Assembly (NCBI GenBank): GCA_001899005.1 | Contig: MKUW01000028.1 | Span: 1-64,000 of the forward strand | Reading direction: 5' to 3' | Origin: Chloroflexi bacterium 44-23 | Lineage (GTDB): Bacteria > Chloroflexota > Anaerolineae > Anaerolineales > Anaerolineaceae | Length of the DNA: 64,000 nucleotides | Shown: positions 43,468-52,346 of the stretch, one piece after another | Layout: each line of letters starts with the position of its first letter | Numbering within the stretch: position 1 is the stretch's first letter | The notes under the pieces: generated by a model | Seen by the model: only the letters and a program-made list of their open reading frames with translations | The model's database searches: none | What the model was told of the DNA's origin: nothing | Translations under genes and position numbers: made by a program

Positions 43468-44343
43468 TTAAGGAGTTGGTGTGACCGCCGATGTTGGTGA
43501 TGCAACAGGTGTGCTTGTCGGTTCTTCAACCATAGGGGTGATTGTTGTATCACCTTGTGGAGTTGGCAGCTGGTTATCTAATTTTAGCGGGGCAAAAGGT
43601 ATATCAAAAGTCCCGCTGACCAAAGCCTGCCAGGCAATTTCCAGGTCCGCTGAGGCAATAACCGGAAATTGCGGTAGGTTCTTATCCACCATCTCCACTC
43701 GCTCCAATACCTGACTAATAAATTCAGTATTATCAGAATTTCCATCGGCAAGCATCTCTGAAAGAAGTGCAATTGCAGACTGAACATCCTGTTTTGCCGA
43801 ACCAAAATTACTTTGTAATAAGTACAACCTTGAACGTCCTAATAGTTCAGCCACACGAGTGAGTGCCAATTGACTTTTGAGTTCATTAAATGCCAAATTT
43901 GATTTTTCTTGATTATCGGTTTGGGTATTGAATTCTTTTTCAAGCGTCTTTATACTTTCTTGTAATTTATCCAAACTTGCAAGTGCAACTTCATGATCAT
44001 TTAACAGACTATCGATTGCGTCCAGTTTACCATCCACTTCCGATAATTTTCTACTATATTCGGTTTGGTTGGTCTCCAGAATTGCAACCCGCGATTGGAA
44101 AGTTGCCAGTTGCTCTTTCAACTGCTTCAGATCGGTTGATTGCACTGATTCAATCTCAGCTATGCGCGCGCTATTTGCTTCAACAGGTTGGATAAATTTT
44201 TCGTAGATATAAGGGGTCCCATAGTAAATCAAAGCAATAATAGCGGCAAAAACAGCCAGGACTAAAACAACCCGGAAAATCTTAATCAAAGCTCTTCCCA
44301 ATCTTTTTCCAAATGTGGGTCTTGCTTGCAGATCCTGATTCAT
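43468..44343 (-). CDS. Membrane-anchored coiled-coil protein
   Basis: A 291-aa protein with a short basic N-terminus, one membrane helix (about 21-46, FRVVLVLAVFAAIIALIYYG) and a long extracytoplasmic coiled coil (about 50-150, heptads such as IAEIESVQSTDLKQLKEQLA). A helical region follows (LTRVAELLGRSRLYLLQSNFGSAKQDVQSAIALL) and the tail is Thr/Pro/Ser-rich. No family recognised. The start overlaps the stop of the HhH coiled-coil gene by four bases, so both are made together and may form a hetero-oligomer. Confidence 0.75.
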   Translation of the reverse strand: MNQDLQARPTFGKRLGRALIKIFRVVLVLAVFAAIIALIYYGTPYIYEKFIQPVEANSARIAEIESVQSTDLKQLKEQLATFQSRVAILETNQTEYSRKLSEVDGKLDAIDSLLNDHEVALASLDKLQESIKTLEKEFNTQTDNQEKSNLAFNELKSQLALTRVAELLGRSRLYLLQSNFGSAKQDVQSAIALLSEMLADGNSDNTEFISQVLERVEMVDKNLPQFPVIASADLEIAWQALVSGTFDIPFAPLKLDNQLPTPQGDTTITPMVEEPTSTPVASPTSAVTPTP

Positions 44344-45434
44344 TTAGACGCTCCTTCCGGTGCATACAAACTACCCAATAGAGCCTGCAGGTCGTGTAGA
44401 AATTTCTCAAATTTACCTGTGCGTTCTTCCTGCAAGGATAATTGGTCATCCAAATTTGTTATTCGATCCTGTAAATCTGATAGCTCCTGATTAACTGCCT
44501 CAATTGAAGTGGATAATTCTTTCTGAGATTTTTCAAGAGTGATTGTACGATCATTCAGGCCATTGAGGATATCCACCCTGCTTCGCAATGAATCCAAATC
44601 ATTCTGGAGAGCGATAATCTGATCATTCAATTGGCTGGCTTCACGCTGCGATGTTCTGAACTGCGCAGAAGTCGCATATTTGAGACTTCCATTTAACGCG
44701 TTCATGATTGCCAGAGTCAGGGAAATTGTTATCAAAGCCGTGATGATTGCGCCAAGCAAGAATTTCCAAAATGGAATCTTTATCTTTTCTTGGAGTTTTC
44801 CTTCAAGATTGGCTTTAGCTTCAAACTTGGCATTGGCAGTTGCTTCCGGTGGGATCGCACCTGTAAATTTTTCGGGCTGGTCTTCTCGCAGGTTTCTTGT
44901 ATCGTCTGTAGAAATCCCTTCTTTTTTGGGGGTAGAATTGTTCATCTCTTCCGAAAATTTGTCAGTCTCTCCCTCCTGAATTTCTACTGCACTGACCTGG
45001 CTCAGGTTGGGATCTTGATCGCTTAATTCATCCATAACCACAGGCGGGGGTGGCAGTTCAATTGCAGGTGGCTCCAACATTTTATCCGGGCTCATTGTCG
45101 GTGACGGCCCCAATAGAATTGGCTCTTCCGGAGCTTCAAGAACACCGGCAGGCTCATTGTTTTCTGCCTGAGTTTCGTCGTTTATGTCATCACTTTGGTC
45201 AACAACCTCAATAGTTGATTCACCTTGCACGTCCGAAAGCACTGCGTCTTCCAATTCCAACAATCGATCAATAAAGTTGGCATTAATACCGGTGACTCGA
45301 TAGGTATCCGCAAGTTCAGTATAGGGTCGCTGGTCAATGATCGATGCGGCGATGACGGGTCCGATTCCAGGCAAAGTCATTAATTCATCTTGGTTGGACA
45401 TATTCATCATTTCTAAAAGCTCAATTTGGTTCAT
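44340..45434 (-). CDS. Helix-hairpin-helix / transmembrane / coiled-coil protein
   Basis: A 364-aa protein with an unusual layout. The N-terminal helix-hairpin-helix-like domain (about 1-65, LMTLPGIGPVIAASIIDQRP) resembles ComEA-type DNA-binding repeats. A long acidic Pro/Glu-rich linker (70-215) leads to one membrane helix (223-246) and a C-terminal coiled coil (about 258-355). If the N-terminus is cytoplasmic, the HhH could touch DNA or a protein while the coiled coil lies outside. It is translationally coupled to the downstream coiled-coil gene. Function unknown. Confidence 0.72.
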   Translation of the reverse strand: MNQIELLEMMNMSNQDELMTLPGIGPVIAASIIDQRPYTELADTYRVTGINANFIDRLLELEDAVLSDVQGESTIEVVDQSDDINDETQAENNEPAGVLEAPEEPILLGPSPTMSPDKMLEPPAIELPPPPVVMDELSDQDPNLSQVSAVEIQEGETDKFSEEMNNSTPKKEGISTDDTRNLREDQPEKFTGAIPPEATANAKFEAKANLEGKLQEKIKIPFWKFLLGAIITALITISLTLAIMNALNGSLKYATSAQFRTSQREASQLNDQIIALQNDLDSLRSRVDILNGLNDRTITLEKSQKELSTSIEAVNQELSDLQDRITNLDDQLSLQEERTGKFEKFLHDLQALLGSLYAPEGASK

Positions 45435-45703
45435 ATTCCCTCTTTTTGCTTATTCAATCTATGTTTATCATAAACGCTGTCATTAATATTATACATAATT
45501 TAAATATACTTTATTAACAAATCTTTTTCAGATACAGGCAAAAGCTATGCCTCTATCTGCTTGCTGAATTTTGGGAAATATAACTCACACATGAATCCCT
45601 TTCACTTTTAACAATACCAAGGGAACTTTCTTCCCGTTGCATACGTCTTATCTCTAAGAACCGAAATTAATAATTTTCAGTCAAAAATTTTTAGGAGATG
45701 AAA

Positions 45704-46465
45704 ATGACATTTATAAAATCGTTTACGAGTGTGGCCATTTTAATGGTATTCATTTTGACAGCATGTTCCTCCACCCCGGTATCGCTTGCTGAAACTGGGT
45801 GGGTCTTAACAAATTTAAGCGGAAATGCTCCCATTGACGATACAACGATCACGCTGACTTTTCAAGATGGAAATATTGGAGGCAGTGATGGTTGCAACCG
45901 TTACAACAGCAGCTACACGCAAGATGGTTCGAAATTAAAAGTTGGTCCAAATATCGCTTCGACTTTGATGGCCTGTCAGGATGATATCATGCAGCAGGCG
46001 TCCAAATACCACGAAATTCTTTCACAAATTGAATCCTTCAAAGTAGATGGCAATCAACTAATACTGTATGGCCCAAAAAATAAGGAATTGGCTCGCTTCG
46101 AAAAACAAAACACAGATTTGAGCGGAACATCCTGGTTGGTCACAGGTTTCAATAATGGTAAAGGAGCAGTTACCAGTACTATTATAGATAGCGAATTGAC
46201 GTTGGCTTTCAATGAAAAAGGAGCAGTCTCAGGTAATGCCGGCTGCAACACTTTCAGTGGCAGTTACACGCTTGCAGGGAATAAAATCACCTTTAGCAAT
46301 ATGGCCTCCACACTTAAAGCTTGCTTGGAGCCTGAAGGTCTCATGGAGCAAGAAACAGAATTCCTGACAGCATTATCGACAGTTGATACTTATCGAGTTG
46401 AGGGGTCACAGCTCGAAATGCGAACTGCAGACGGTGCAATCGCTTTAACCTTAACCCGCCAGTAA
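45704..46465 (+). CDS. Lipoprotein with two META domains
   Basis: A 253-aa exported protein. The signal peptide has lipobox LTAC, then come two META (HslJ-like) domains of about 110 residues: the first with SDGCNRYNSSYTQDG and ASTLMACQD, the second with GNAGCNTFSGSYTLAGNKI and STLKACLEPEG. Each has the C-N...C pair typical of the family. META proteins are small beta-domain envelope proteins linked to heat or novobiocin tolerance in HslJ, but biochemically unknown. AGGAG at 45693-45697 favours ATG 45704 over 45698. Confidence 0.88.
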   Translation: MTFIKSFTSVAILMVFILTACSSTPVSLAETGWVLTNLSGNAPIDDTTITLTFQDGNIGGSDGCNRYNSSYTQDGSKLKVGPNIASTLMACQDDIMQQASKYHEILSQIESFKVDGNQLILYGPKNKELARFEKQNTDLSGTSWLVTGFNNGKGAVTSTIIDSELTLAFNEKGAVSGNAGCNTFSGSYTLAGNKITFSNMASTLKACLEPEGLMEQETEFLTALSTVDTYRVEGSQLEMRTADGAIALTLTRQ

Positions 46466-47017
46466 TCTGAATTAACTTCTTTCCCCCCTTAAATCCCCCC
46501 TCTGAGAAAATAAGTACTCGGAGGGGGTTTCCATTAAGGATGCAGATTCATTTGATGGAAGAACTTCGGTTTGCATAAAAGGAATCCACATTTGGCGCCA
46601 TCAAACAAAATCGATTTATTCTTCCAATTTTGATACTTTAGTTGAAGCCGATCACAATTTATGATTAAATGCCATTGCCATTCATCCGTAGATCATTTTG
46701 CGGGGCTGCAATGGCGTGATCAGCTTATCTCGTAAAATTTTATTTATTAAACCTTCCATGCAATTTATTAGGTTTTTTTGAATGTAAAGATGTCCTCTAG
46801 ATAGTCTGACTTGTCTGGTTTACCTCCCTCTATAAAAAAAAGCAAAGAGACTAAGACTTCAGCCACTCATGAGATCTACGGATCTACGGCTGATTTTTGC
46901 TAATTAAGCGAATCCAACAACCTTGGGTATAATTCAATAGCTCGATAATTTCAGCTGAGGCTGGCAATTAATCCAAAAATTTGGAATGCCAATATAACCG
47001 CCTGAGAAGGAAAAGCC
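46466..47017. other. Intergenic spacer with terminator
   Basis: Apart from the terminator at 46495-46530, no gene or repeat is recognised. GAGAAGGAAAAG just before 47018 is the next ribosome site. Confidence 0.45.
46495..46530 (+). terminator. Rho-independent terminator after the META lipoprotein
   Basis: CCCCCCTCTGAG (46495-46506) pairs with CTCGGAGGGGG (46517-46527) with one mismatch, followed by TTT. Confidence 0.7.
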
Positions 47018-48586
47018 GTGAAGATTAAATTGGTCAATTCGATATTTTACTTGTATATATTGCTTATCCTTGGCAGCGTGGCGATAAGAATATTTAATCT
47101 GTTTGCACCCATCGCATATTACCCTTTTGCAATATTCTGGTCTGAATCAGGGCGTATTTACAACTCATATCAAATTTTCAACCTTTTCGGAGCAGATGCA
47201 ATCGAATCATTCCCATGGCTTGATCCAGCACGAGCCATCTTAGATAGCCTGGCTTTTCTCATCCCTTCGGTAACAATTTTAAAGTGGCGGGTGTGGGTTG
47301 CATCGATATCCATTATTACCATGGCAGTTACATCATTCTTGATTGTATTGCGGGCAATAAGAAATCAAAAATTGATGCCTGCCAGAAGATTGATTTTCTT
47401 AATTTTATTCACTCTTTTTGGAACATTATTTTTTTTCCAGGGGCCAATCTATGCACATCTCCTGACCGGAATTGTTCCCATCCTCCTCTTTTATCGACAA
47501 GACAAGCCAAAAATCACGCTAATCATCGTCGCTATCTGCGCAATTTGGTCCGGGCTTACCCGTGTAAACTGGTTTTTCATGCCTGCTATTATTGCTTCTC
47601 TCCTTTATGTACTTAAGCAACCCCGCCAGAAGATGCCAGCCTGGCGATATTTTTGTTGGCCATTCATTTGGGGCATGACAAATTTAATCATCAGTCTACC
47701 GATTTACTTTTGGGCACTTGGAAAAGCAAATCAACCCTCTATCTTGAATCCTGAATTGAAATATGGGTTTGAAGTCGCAAAATTGTGGCCAAATGCTGGT
47801 TACACTTTCGGCTTGATTCCAGGAATTTTTTTGGTTACTGCCCCGATGTTGTTTATCATTATGCGTTATCTTTGGTTACAGCGACACTCAATCGACAAAT
47901 TACGCATCGCATTCCTTCTCTTGCTCCTTTCAGGTCTGGCAGCCGGCAGCACCCTGATGAGTTTGCGCGCGGGCGGAGGATTTGATCTCCACAATTATGA
48001 CACTGTATTATTAGTTGTCTTTATTATCGCTATCCAGATAGGATTCCGGGAGGTGCAACCGGATGAAGATAATATTTTCTCCGGTTCAATTTTTTTTCAC
48101 CCAATTACAATTGGAATCCTGTTGATCGTACCGATCTTCTTATCGGTGAGGGCCATCAAACCAGCTCCTGTTTATGATTACGTAGCTGCACAAGATGCGA
48201 TTAAGAATATAAATCTGGCTTTAAAAGAAAATGCTTCAAAACAAGAAAGTCAAGTTCTTTTTATCGATTACCGTCCTCTAGTCGTTTTTGGTCAGGTACC
48301 CCCGCGACCCATATACAACTCTTATGAAAAAGTTGAGTTGATGGAAATGGCAATGGCCCAAAATAAACTTTATTTTCAGCAGTTTACCGACACCTTGAGC
48401 CAGCATAAATTTGATTTGATCATTACACCTTTATTATGGCAAGGAGAGCAGCTTCAGGGTGAAAATCCGTTTTGGTATGAAAATAATTCGTGGTCTAATT
48501 ACGTCGTCGCACCAATTCTTGAATATTACGAATCAGGGTACACAAACCGTGAGGCAGATCTGCAAATATACTACCCAAAACCGTAA
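47018..48586 (+). CDS. Polytopic membrane protein, function unknown
   Basis: A 522-aa protein with about ten to eleven helices in the first 375 residues and a C-terminal extracytoplasmic domain (about 380-522, ending in READLQIYYPKP). The plan, with a loop after helix 1 (FNLFAPIAYYPFAIFWSESG) and a soluble C-terminal domain, resembles GT-C membrane glycosyltransferases such as PMT/ArnT-like proteins. No decisive motif was found. The GTG at 47018 follows GAGAAGGAAAAG. No glycan cluster is nearby. Confidence 0.6.
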   Translation: MKIKLVNSIFYLYILLILGSVAIRIFNLFAPIAYYPFAIFWSESGRIYNSYQIFNLFGADAIESFPWLDPARAILDSLAFLIPSVTILKWRVWVASISIITMAVTSFLIVLRAIRNQKLMPARRLIFLILFTLFGTLFFFQGPIYAHLLTGIVPILLFYRQDKPKITLIIVAICAIWSGLTRVNWFFMPAIIASLLYVLKQPRQKMPAWRYFCWPFIWGMTNLIISLPIYFWALGKANQPSILNPELKYGFEVAKLWPNAGYTFGLIPGIFLVTAPMLFIIMRYLWLQRHSIDKLRIAFLLLLLSGLAAGSTLMSLRAGGGFDLHNYDTVLLVVFIIAIQIGFREVQPDEDNIFSGSIFFHPITIGILLIVPIFLSVRAIKPAPVYDYVAAQDAIKNINLALKENASKQESQVLFIDYRPLVVFGQVPPRPIYNSYEKVELMEMAMAQNKLYFQQFTDTLSQHKFDLIITPLLWQGEQLQGENPFWYENNSWSNYVVAPILEYYESGYTNREADLQIYYPKP

Positions 48587-48720
48587 AACTGTTTTTCCAA
48601 CTTTCTCATTTTGTTGGATGGACCCACACATTCGTGGATCTGGATTCTCTTCGGCAAATTGAACCAGCACTGGAAGGGGGACTCTAGATGTAGTTTTCAT
48701 CTGCCCGAAAGCAGGTTCGA

Positions 48721-49194
48721 TTAATCCAAGGTTCTTCGCCCGATTTTTTCATCCCTCAATTCCGTGATATAGATTTGCGCCATAGTTCTATTGCTGCCTG
48801 TAATACCATCGATAATTCCGCCTAGTAATAGTACTAAGATGATAAACAGGTTAACCAGTTATGCAGCGAAAATTGACGCTGCGAAATTTCCCAATGGCTC
48901 TGCAAGTCTAAGAAATAAAAATCCAAAAAATGTACCGAGAACCGAAAAAAGCAGCACCGGGCGCCGTCCACATTGATCAGATAAGCAACCAAGCAGTGGT
49001 GCCATGATAAATTGCTCAGCCGCAAAGGTAGTGACCAGAAAACCCACTACGGTGGGGGTAGCTCCAAACGCCTCCGCTTGATGTCTGGAATGACAATTGA
49101 ATACAAAGTTGATTGTTGCAGCTTCGTGATTGGTTATACGGTCGCGCACTAGCCTCCCGGTTTTTGGCTTATGAAACCTGAATGAAATTCGCAT
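48721..49194 (-). pseudogene. Decayed MFS (drug/tetracycline-type) transporter
   Basis: Residues AEAFGATPTVVGFLVTTFAAEQF, then LLGCLSDQCGRRPVLLFSVLGTFFGF (the MFS D-x-x-G-R-R motif A) identify the N-terminal quarter of a 12-helix exporter. Upstream, the expected first helix (LYSIVIPDI) is in another frame. Downstream, a TAA interrupts before the same frame resumes with GGIIDGITGSNRTMAQIYI and then ends. With a frameshift, an internal stop and loss of the C-terminal two thirds, no functional product is expected. Confidence 0.75.
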
Positions 49195-49237
49195 ATTCTT
49201 TCAACTTTCAAGTAGTCTTTACCTTAAGCGGAGTGAT

Positions 49238-49579
49238 TTAAAAGATCAAAATTACCCCAAGCACTATTTCAATTCCAAGGCTGATCCAGTTTGATTGGGC
49301 ATAAGATTTATCGACAACGATTGAAAACAACCTGGCCAAGGCAATGGCAAGATAACCATATCCTAGCACCAGGAAAGCAGTCTCACCCAGAATAAAAGGG
49401 AGGACACCCAGTGCAATAAACAAGCCGCCAAAAATAGAACGGATTTCAGAAACACCCCGCACGCCATCCGCTTTTAAACCGATAAAGCCATAAGCCGCCG
49501 AAGGTTTAAGAAAGGCAAATAATCCAGTTAACACAGTTGCCGCTGCAGCAACCATCTTTAATATTTGTAAAACATCCAT
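49238..49579 (-). CDS. DUF4345 family membrane protein
   Basis: A 113-aa protein with four hydrophobic helices, matching DUF4345: LKPSAAYGFIGLKADGVRGVSEIRSIFGGLFIALG, identified by its G-x-x-E-I/L-R-x-x-F/Y-G-G core. No function is known for the family. CTGAGGAGA precedes the ATG at 49579. It begins nine bases after the probable selenoprotein gene on the same strand and is probably co-transcribed with it. Confidence 0.85.
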   Translation of the reverse strand: MDVLQILKMVAAAATVLTGLFAFLKPSAAYGFIGLKADGVRGVSEIRSIFGGLFIALGVLPFILGETAFLVLGYGYLAIALARLFSIVVDKSYAQSNWISLGIEIVLGVILIF

Positions 49580-49588
49580 CTAATCTCC

Positions 49589-50062
49589 TCAGGGTTTCTT
49601 GTTGATTTCGTCTAAAAGAGAAAAAAGCTCTGTATTCTGCGGGATATCTGCCATGGAATGCCCATAGTGAACAAATCTGACTTTACCCTCCTTATTTACA
49701 ATTAATTGGGCAGGCATGCGCCCCAACTTAAACAAATTTATTTCCTGACCATACAACTTCAGCACCGAAGCTCTTGGGTCCGGCAAGCCAGTAAATGGCA
49801 GGTCATTGTCCTGCCAATATTTACTAAAAGCTTCGCTAGAATCTGGTCCAAGGACGATTACTTTGACGTCACGATCGACAAACTGCTGAAAATCCTGGCG
49901 CAACTGCGCCATGTGCTTTTGGCAAAAAGCTCAGGTTAATCCCCGATTGAAAACCAGGACCGCGTTGAATTCACCTTTTAGTTCAGAAAGCTGAAATCTG
50001 TTTCCCTCAAAATCCATCAATGTAAAATCAGGTGCTTGTGTGTTAATTGATACTTTCGACAT
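49589..50062 (-). CDS. Peroxiredoxin-like selenoprotein (in-frame TGA read as Sec)
   Basis: Read through one TGA, this is an intact 157-aa thioredoxin-fold peroxiredoxin/redoxin: QAPDFTLMDFEGNRFQLSEL, then VLVFNRGLT-U-AFCQKHMAQLRQ, VKVIVLGPDSSEAF and a C-terminal half with LGRMPAQLIVNKEGKVRFVHYG. The TGA (codon 44, at 49933-49931) falls exactly where relatives have the first cysteine of C-x-x-C; Cys47 is kept, giving U-x-x-C. A hairpin fitting the bacterial SECIS rule follows. GGAGGG precedes the ATG at 50062. It would reduce peroxides or disulfides. A simple ORF search finds only the fragment from Met53. Selenium machinery must be encoded elsewhere. Confidence 0.82.
49896..49930 (-). promoter_or_regulatory. 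Candidate bacterial SECIS element
   Basis: Directly after the TGA, GCTTTT/AAAAGC (49930-49915) can form a small stem. Then TGGCGC (49911-49906) pairs perfectly with GCGCCA (49901-49896) around the loop AGTT. The loop G is the second loop base and lies 27 bases after the TGA. The known bacterial rule asks for a G among the first two bases of a short apical loop, 16-37 bases from the UGA. Confidence 0.75.
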
Positions 50063-50104
50063 TTATTCCCTCCAATATTGTATTTGAAATTTTTTTTAAA
50101 TCAC

Positions 50105-50479
50105 TCAATTTAGAATAATTTCCAAGATTGTATTTTCTTTTTTTTGTATGGTAGAAGTAAACGTAAACATTTTCTTCATCAACCCATATTTCTTAGCCAA
50201 TAATTTGTCCACTTTTTGTGCGATAGCTTCGTCGCGTTTTTCTATGGCAGTAGCTTGGACCCAATCTCCTACTACTTTACCATTCATCTTAAAGGGAGCA
50301 ATAAGTACCTGGCTGTTATTCCTGATACGCTTCACTTTACCTGAATTATCGATCGTACGCACATATAATAGATTGCCATCCTGCACAAACCAGACAGGAG
50401 TTTTTTCACCTGCTCCGTTTTTACGAAAAGTCTCAATGTTTAAATATTGCTGTTTTTCAAACTGTTGTAAATTACCCAA
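50105..50479 (-). CDS. PPOX-class F420-dependent oxidoreductase-like protein
   Basis: A 124-aa split-barrel protein: KYLNIETFRKNGAGEKTPVWFVQDGNLLYVRT at the N-terminus, then NSGKVKRIRNNSQVLIAPFKMNGKVVGDW. This is the pattern of the PPOX/Rv-type family using F420 or flavin. The C-terminus is AKKYGLMKKMFTF. The reaction is unknown; relatives reduce quinones or biliverdin-like substrates. It lies just upstream of the selenoprotein gene on the same strand, with a 42-base gap. Confidence 0.82.
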   Translation of the reverse strand: MGNLQQFEKQQYLNIETFRKNGAGEKTPVWFVQDGNLLYVRTIDNSGKVKRIRNNSQVLIAPFKMNGKVVGDWVQATAIEKRDEAIAQKVDKLLAKKYGLMKKMFTFTSTIQKKENTILEIILN

Positions 50480-50546
50480 TTATTAATTCCTCTTTCTGAT
50501 ACTTGCCAATAAATTCATAAATAATTTCGGATCATTTTATGAATTC

Positions 50547-50573
50547 GGGACAGAGTGTTTTTATTGAAAAGAT
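50547..50573 (+). repeat. Intergenic hairpin repeat, deleted copy D
   Basis: The left end GGGACAGAGTGTTTTT is joined directly to the right end ATTGAAAAGAT of the repeat family. The whole central stem-loop is missing, as expected for a deletion between the two GTTTT sequences of a full copy. Confidence 0.55.
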
Positions 50574-50748
50574 ACATAATTTCTGCCAAAACAATTTTGT
50601 ATTGGCCAATTAATTAGCGATAATTCATTATATCCATAAAAGAAATAATTAACTAAAATAGTTTGTACGAACATTATACAAATCTCCATAAAACTTACTC
50701 GCACTGATAAAATCAGACTTGATTAGGGATTAAATATTGAGGAGAACT

Positions 50749-51354
50749 ATGAGCAAAAGGAAGCATCTAAACTTTTACCACCAAGCACCGGATATGACAG
50801 TTTTTAAAATTAACGGAGAGCCTGTCCTACTTTCCCAGTTATGGGCGGAGAAGCCATTACTGCTGGCCTTCACACGCCACTTTGGCTGCACTCAATGTAA
50901 AGAAATGTTGGAAGAACTTTCCCAGGGACGTCACCGGATCGAAAATGCCGGGTTGAATATCGCTATCATAACCCAGGGCACACCGGAAAGTACCGCCATT
51001 TTTTCAAAAGAATATGCCCCTGATTTGCAATCCTTCGCAGATCCTGAGCGCAATTCCTATGCTGCCTATGGTCTGGAACGCGGAAACCTCTTCCAAACTT
51101 TTCTAAATCCAAAAGTCTGGTCTGCCGTATCAAAATCCAGCAAAAAAGGTTATGCGGTCGAACCTCCCCCACCCGGGCAAGATTCCATGCAAATGTCTGG
51201 CACTTTTATCATCAGTCAGGATGGAAAAATTATCCTGCCCTATTATTACGATCACATTGCTGATCATCCTCCCCTTGATTTATTACTAAGCGGTGTATTA
51301 TCAACCCCCTGGGGAAAGCCATTTGAAGGCCCGTTGGGCACAAATACTGATTAA
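50749..51354 (+). CDS. AhpC/TSA-like thioredoxin-fold protein (PRXL2-like)
   Basis: A 201-aa peroxiredoxin-like protein with the redox motif FTRHFGCTQCKEML (C-x-x-C), an upstream HQAPDMTVFKINGEPVLLSQLW strand-turn, and a C-terminal MQMSGTFIISQDGKIILPYYYDHIADHPP that is diagnostic for the AhpC-TSA_2/PRXL2 group. It probably reduces peroxides or disulfides in the cytoplasm. GAGGAGA sets the ATG at 50749. The exporter genes follow on the same strand after 16 bases, so it may be the first gene of that operon. Confidence 0.87.
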   Translation: MSKRKHLNFYHQAPDMTVFKINGEPVLLSQLWAEKPLLLAFTRHFGCTQCKEMLEELSQGRHRIENAGLNIAIITQGTPESTAIFSKEYAPDLQSFADPERNSYAAYGLERGNLFQTFLNPKVWSAVSKSSKKGYAVEPPPPGQDSMQMSGTFIISQDGKIILPYYYDHIADHPPLDLLLSGVLSTPWGKPFEGPLGTNTD

Positions 51355-51370
51355 TTTTCGGAGAATAAAA

Positions 51371-52327
51371 ATGAAGAAATCATATCAATTTTTGCTTGTA
51401 ATACTAGTTTTTGCATTAATCCTGGCTGCTTGCAGCCCTGCCAGTCCTTCCAGCCCTCAGCCAACTGCGGATCTGTCTGTTGCAGAAAACAATCCACTCG
51501 TTTTTGAAGGAAATCTAATGCCGATTAACACGATGGTTGTTAATTTCTTTACCTCTGGCGTGGTGGCAGAAGTGCTCGTGAAGGAAGGTCAGGCAGTCTC
51601 TCGGAATCAGGTTCTGGCTCGACTGGTTATTGCCCCAGAATTGGAAACGAATTTGCGCCGAGCTCAGCAAGAGTTACTTCTGGCACAACAAGCTGTCGAC
51701 AAACTCGATGATAATGCGGCAGTCGAACTAGCCCAAACCCAGTTAAGCGTTATACAATTGTCCGATGCACTTAATACTGCTCAGGAAAATTACAAGAACG
51801 ACAGTACCTCCGAAAATGAAGCCATTCAGGCACTGGCCCAAGCAAAGCTTGAACAGGCAGAAGAACGCTTATTACTTCTATCGTCAAAAGGATTCGACCC
51901 CGCTCTCGAGGCAGCAGCGCAGGCAAGTGTCACATCAGCCCAGGCAACCCTGGCTTCGGCCGAGGCTGCCTTTAAAGCCACCGATCTGCATGCTCCATTT
52001 GATGGGACTATCACCAACCTGAATCTTCAGATCGGGCAACAAATCACACCTGCTTTTCCTGTATTAATCCTGGCTGATTTTTCAAATTGGGTAATTAAAA
52101 CTGATAATCTGACTGAAGTTAATGTTGTCAACATTAATGTCGATCAGGCTGTAAAAGTCGTTTTAGACGCTCTTCCTGACCTTACTTTGACTGGCACCGT
52201 CACGCAAATCAATTTGCAATCTGAGGAAAAGCGTGGAGATGTTACCTACACAGTAACGATCAGTATCAATGAAAATGATCCTCGCATGCGCTGGGGTATG
52301 ACAGGCGCTGTGCAATTTGCACGTTGA
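51371..52327 (+). CDS. HlyD-family membrane-fusion lipoprotein
   Basis: A 318-aa periplasmic adaptor: signal peptide with lipobox LAAC (lipid on Cys21), a biotinyl-lipoyl-like half (VVAEVLVKEGQAVSRNQVLARL), a long alpha-helical hairpin (about 95-200, Ala/Gln/Glu-rich), then ATDLHAPFDGTITNLNLQIGQQI and a beta-barrel. It links the inner-membrane FtsX-type permease to the envelope. The ATG at 51371 is the one that gives a proper signal peptide. DevB-like in composition. Exported substrate unknown. Confidence 0.9.
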   Translation: MKKSYQFLLVILVFALILAACSPASPSSPQPTADLSVAENNPLVFEGNLMPINTMVVNFFTSGVVAEVLVKEGQAVSRNQVLARLVIAPELETNLRRAQQELLLAQQAVDKLDDNAAVELAQTQLSVIQLSDALNTAQENYKNDSTSENEAIQALAQAKLEQAEERLLLLSSKGFDPALEAAAQASVTSAQATLASAEAAFKATDLHAPFDGTITNLNLQIGQQITPAFPVLILADFSNWVIKTDNLTEVNVVNINVDQAVKVVLDALPDLTLTGTVTQINLQSEEKRGDVTYTVTISINENDPRMRWGMTGAVQFAR

Positions 52328-52346
52328 GTCGTCTAAGGAGTTTAAG

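Noticed and set aside
48859..49194. MFS fragment considered as a functional small protein or recoded gene
   Set aside because: It needs both a frameshift and a stop bypass and still lacks most of the helices; decay is the simpler reading.
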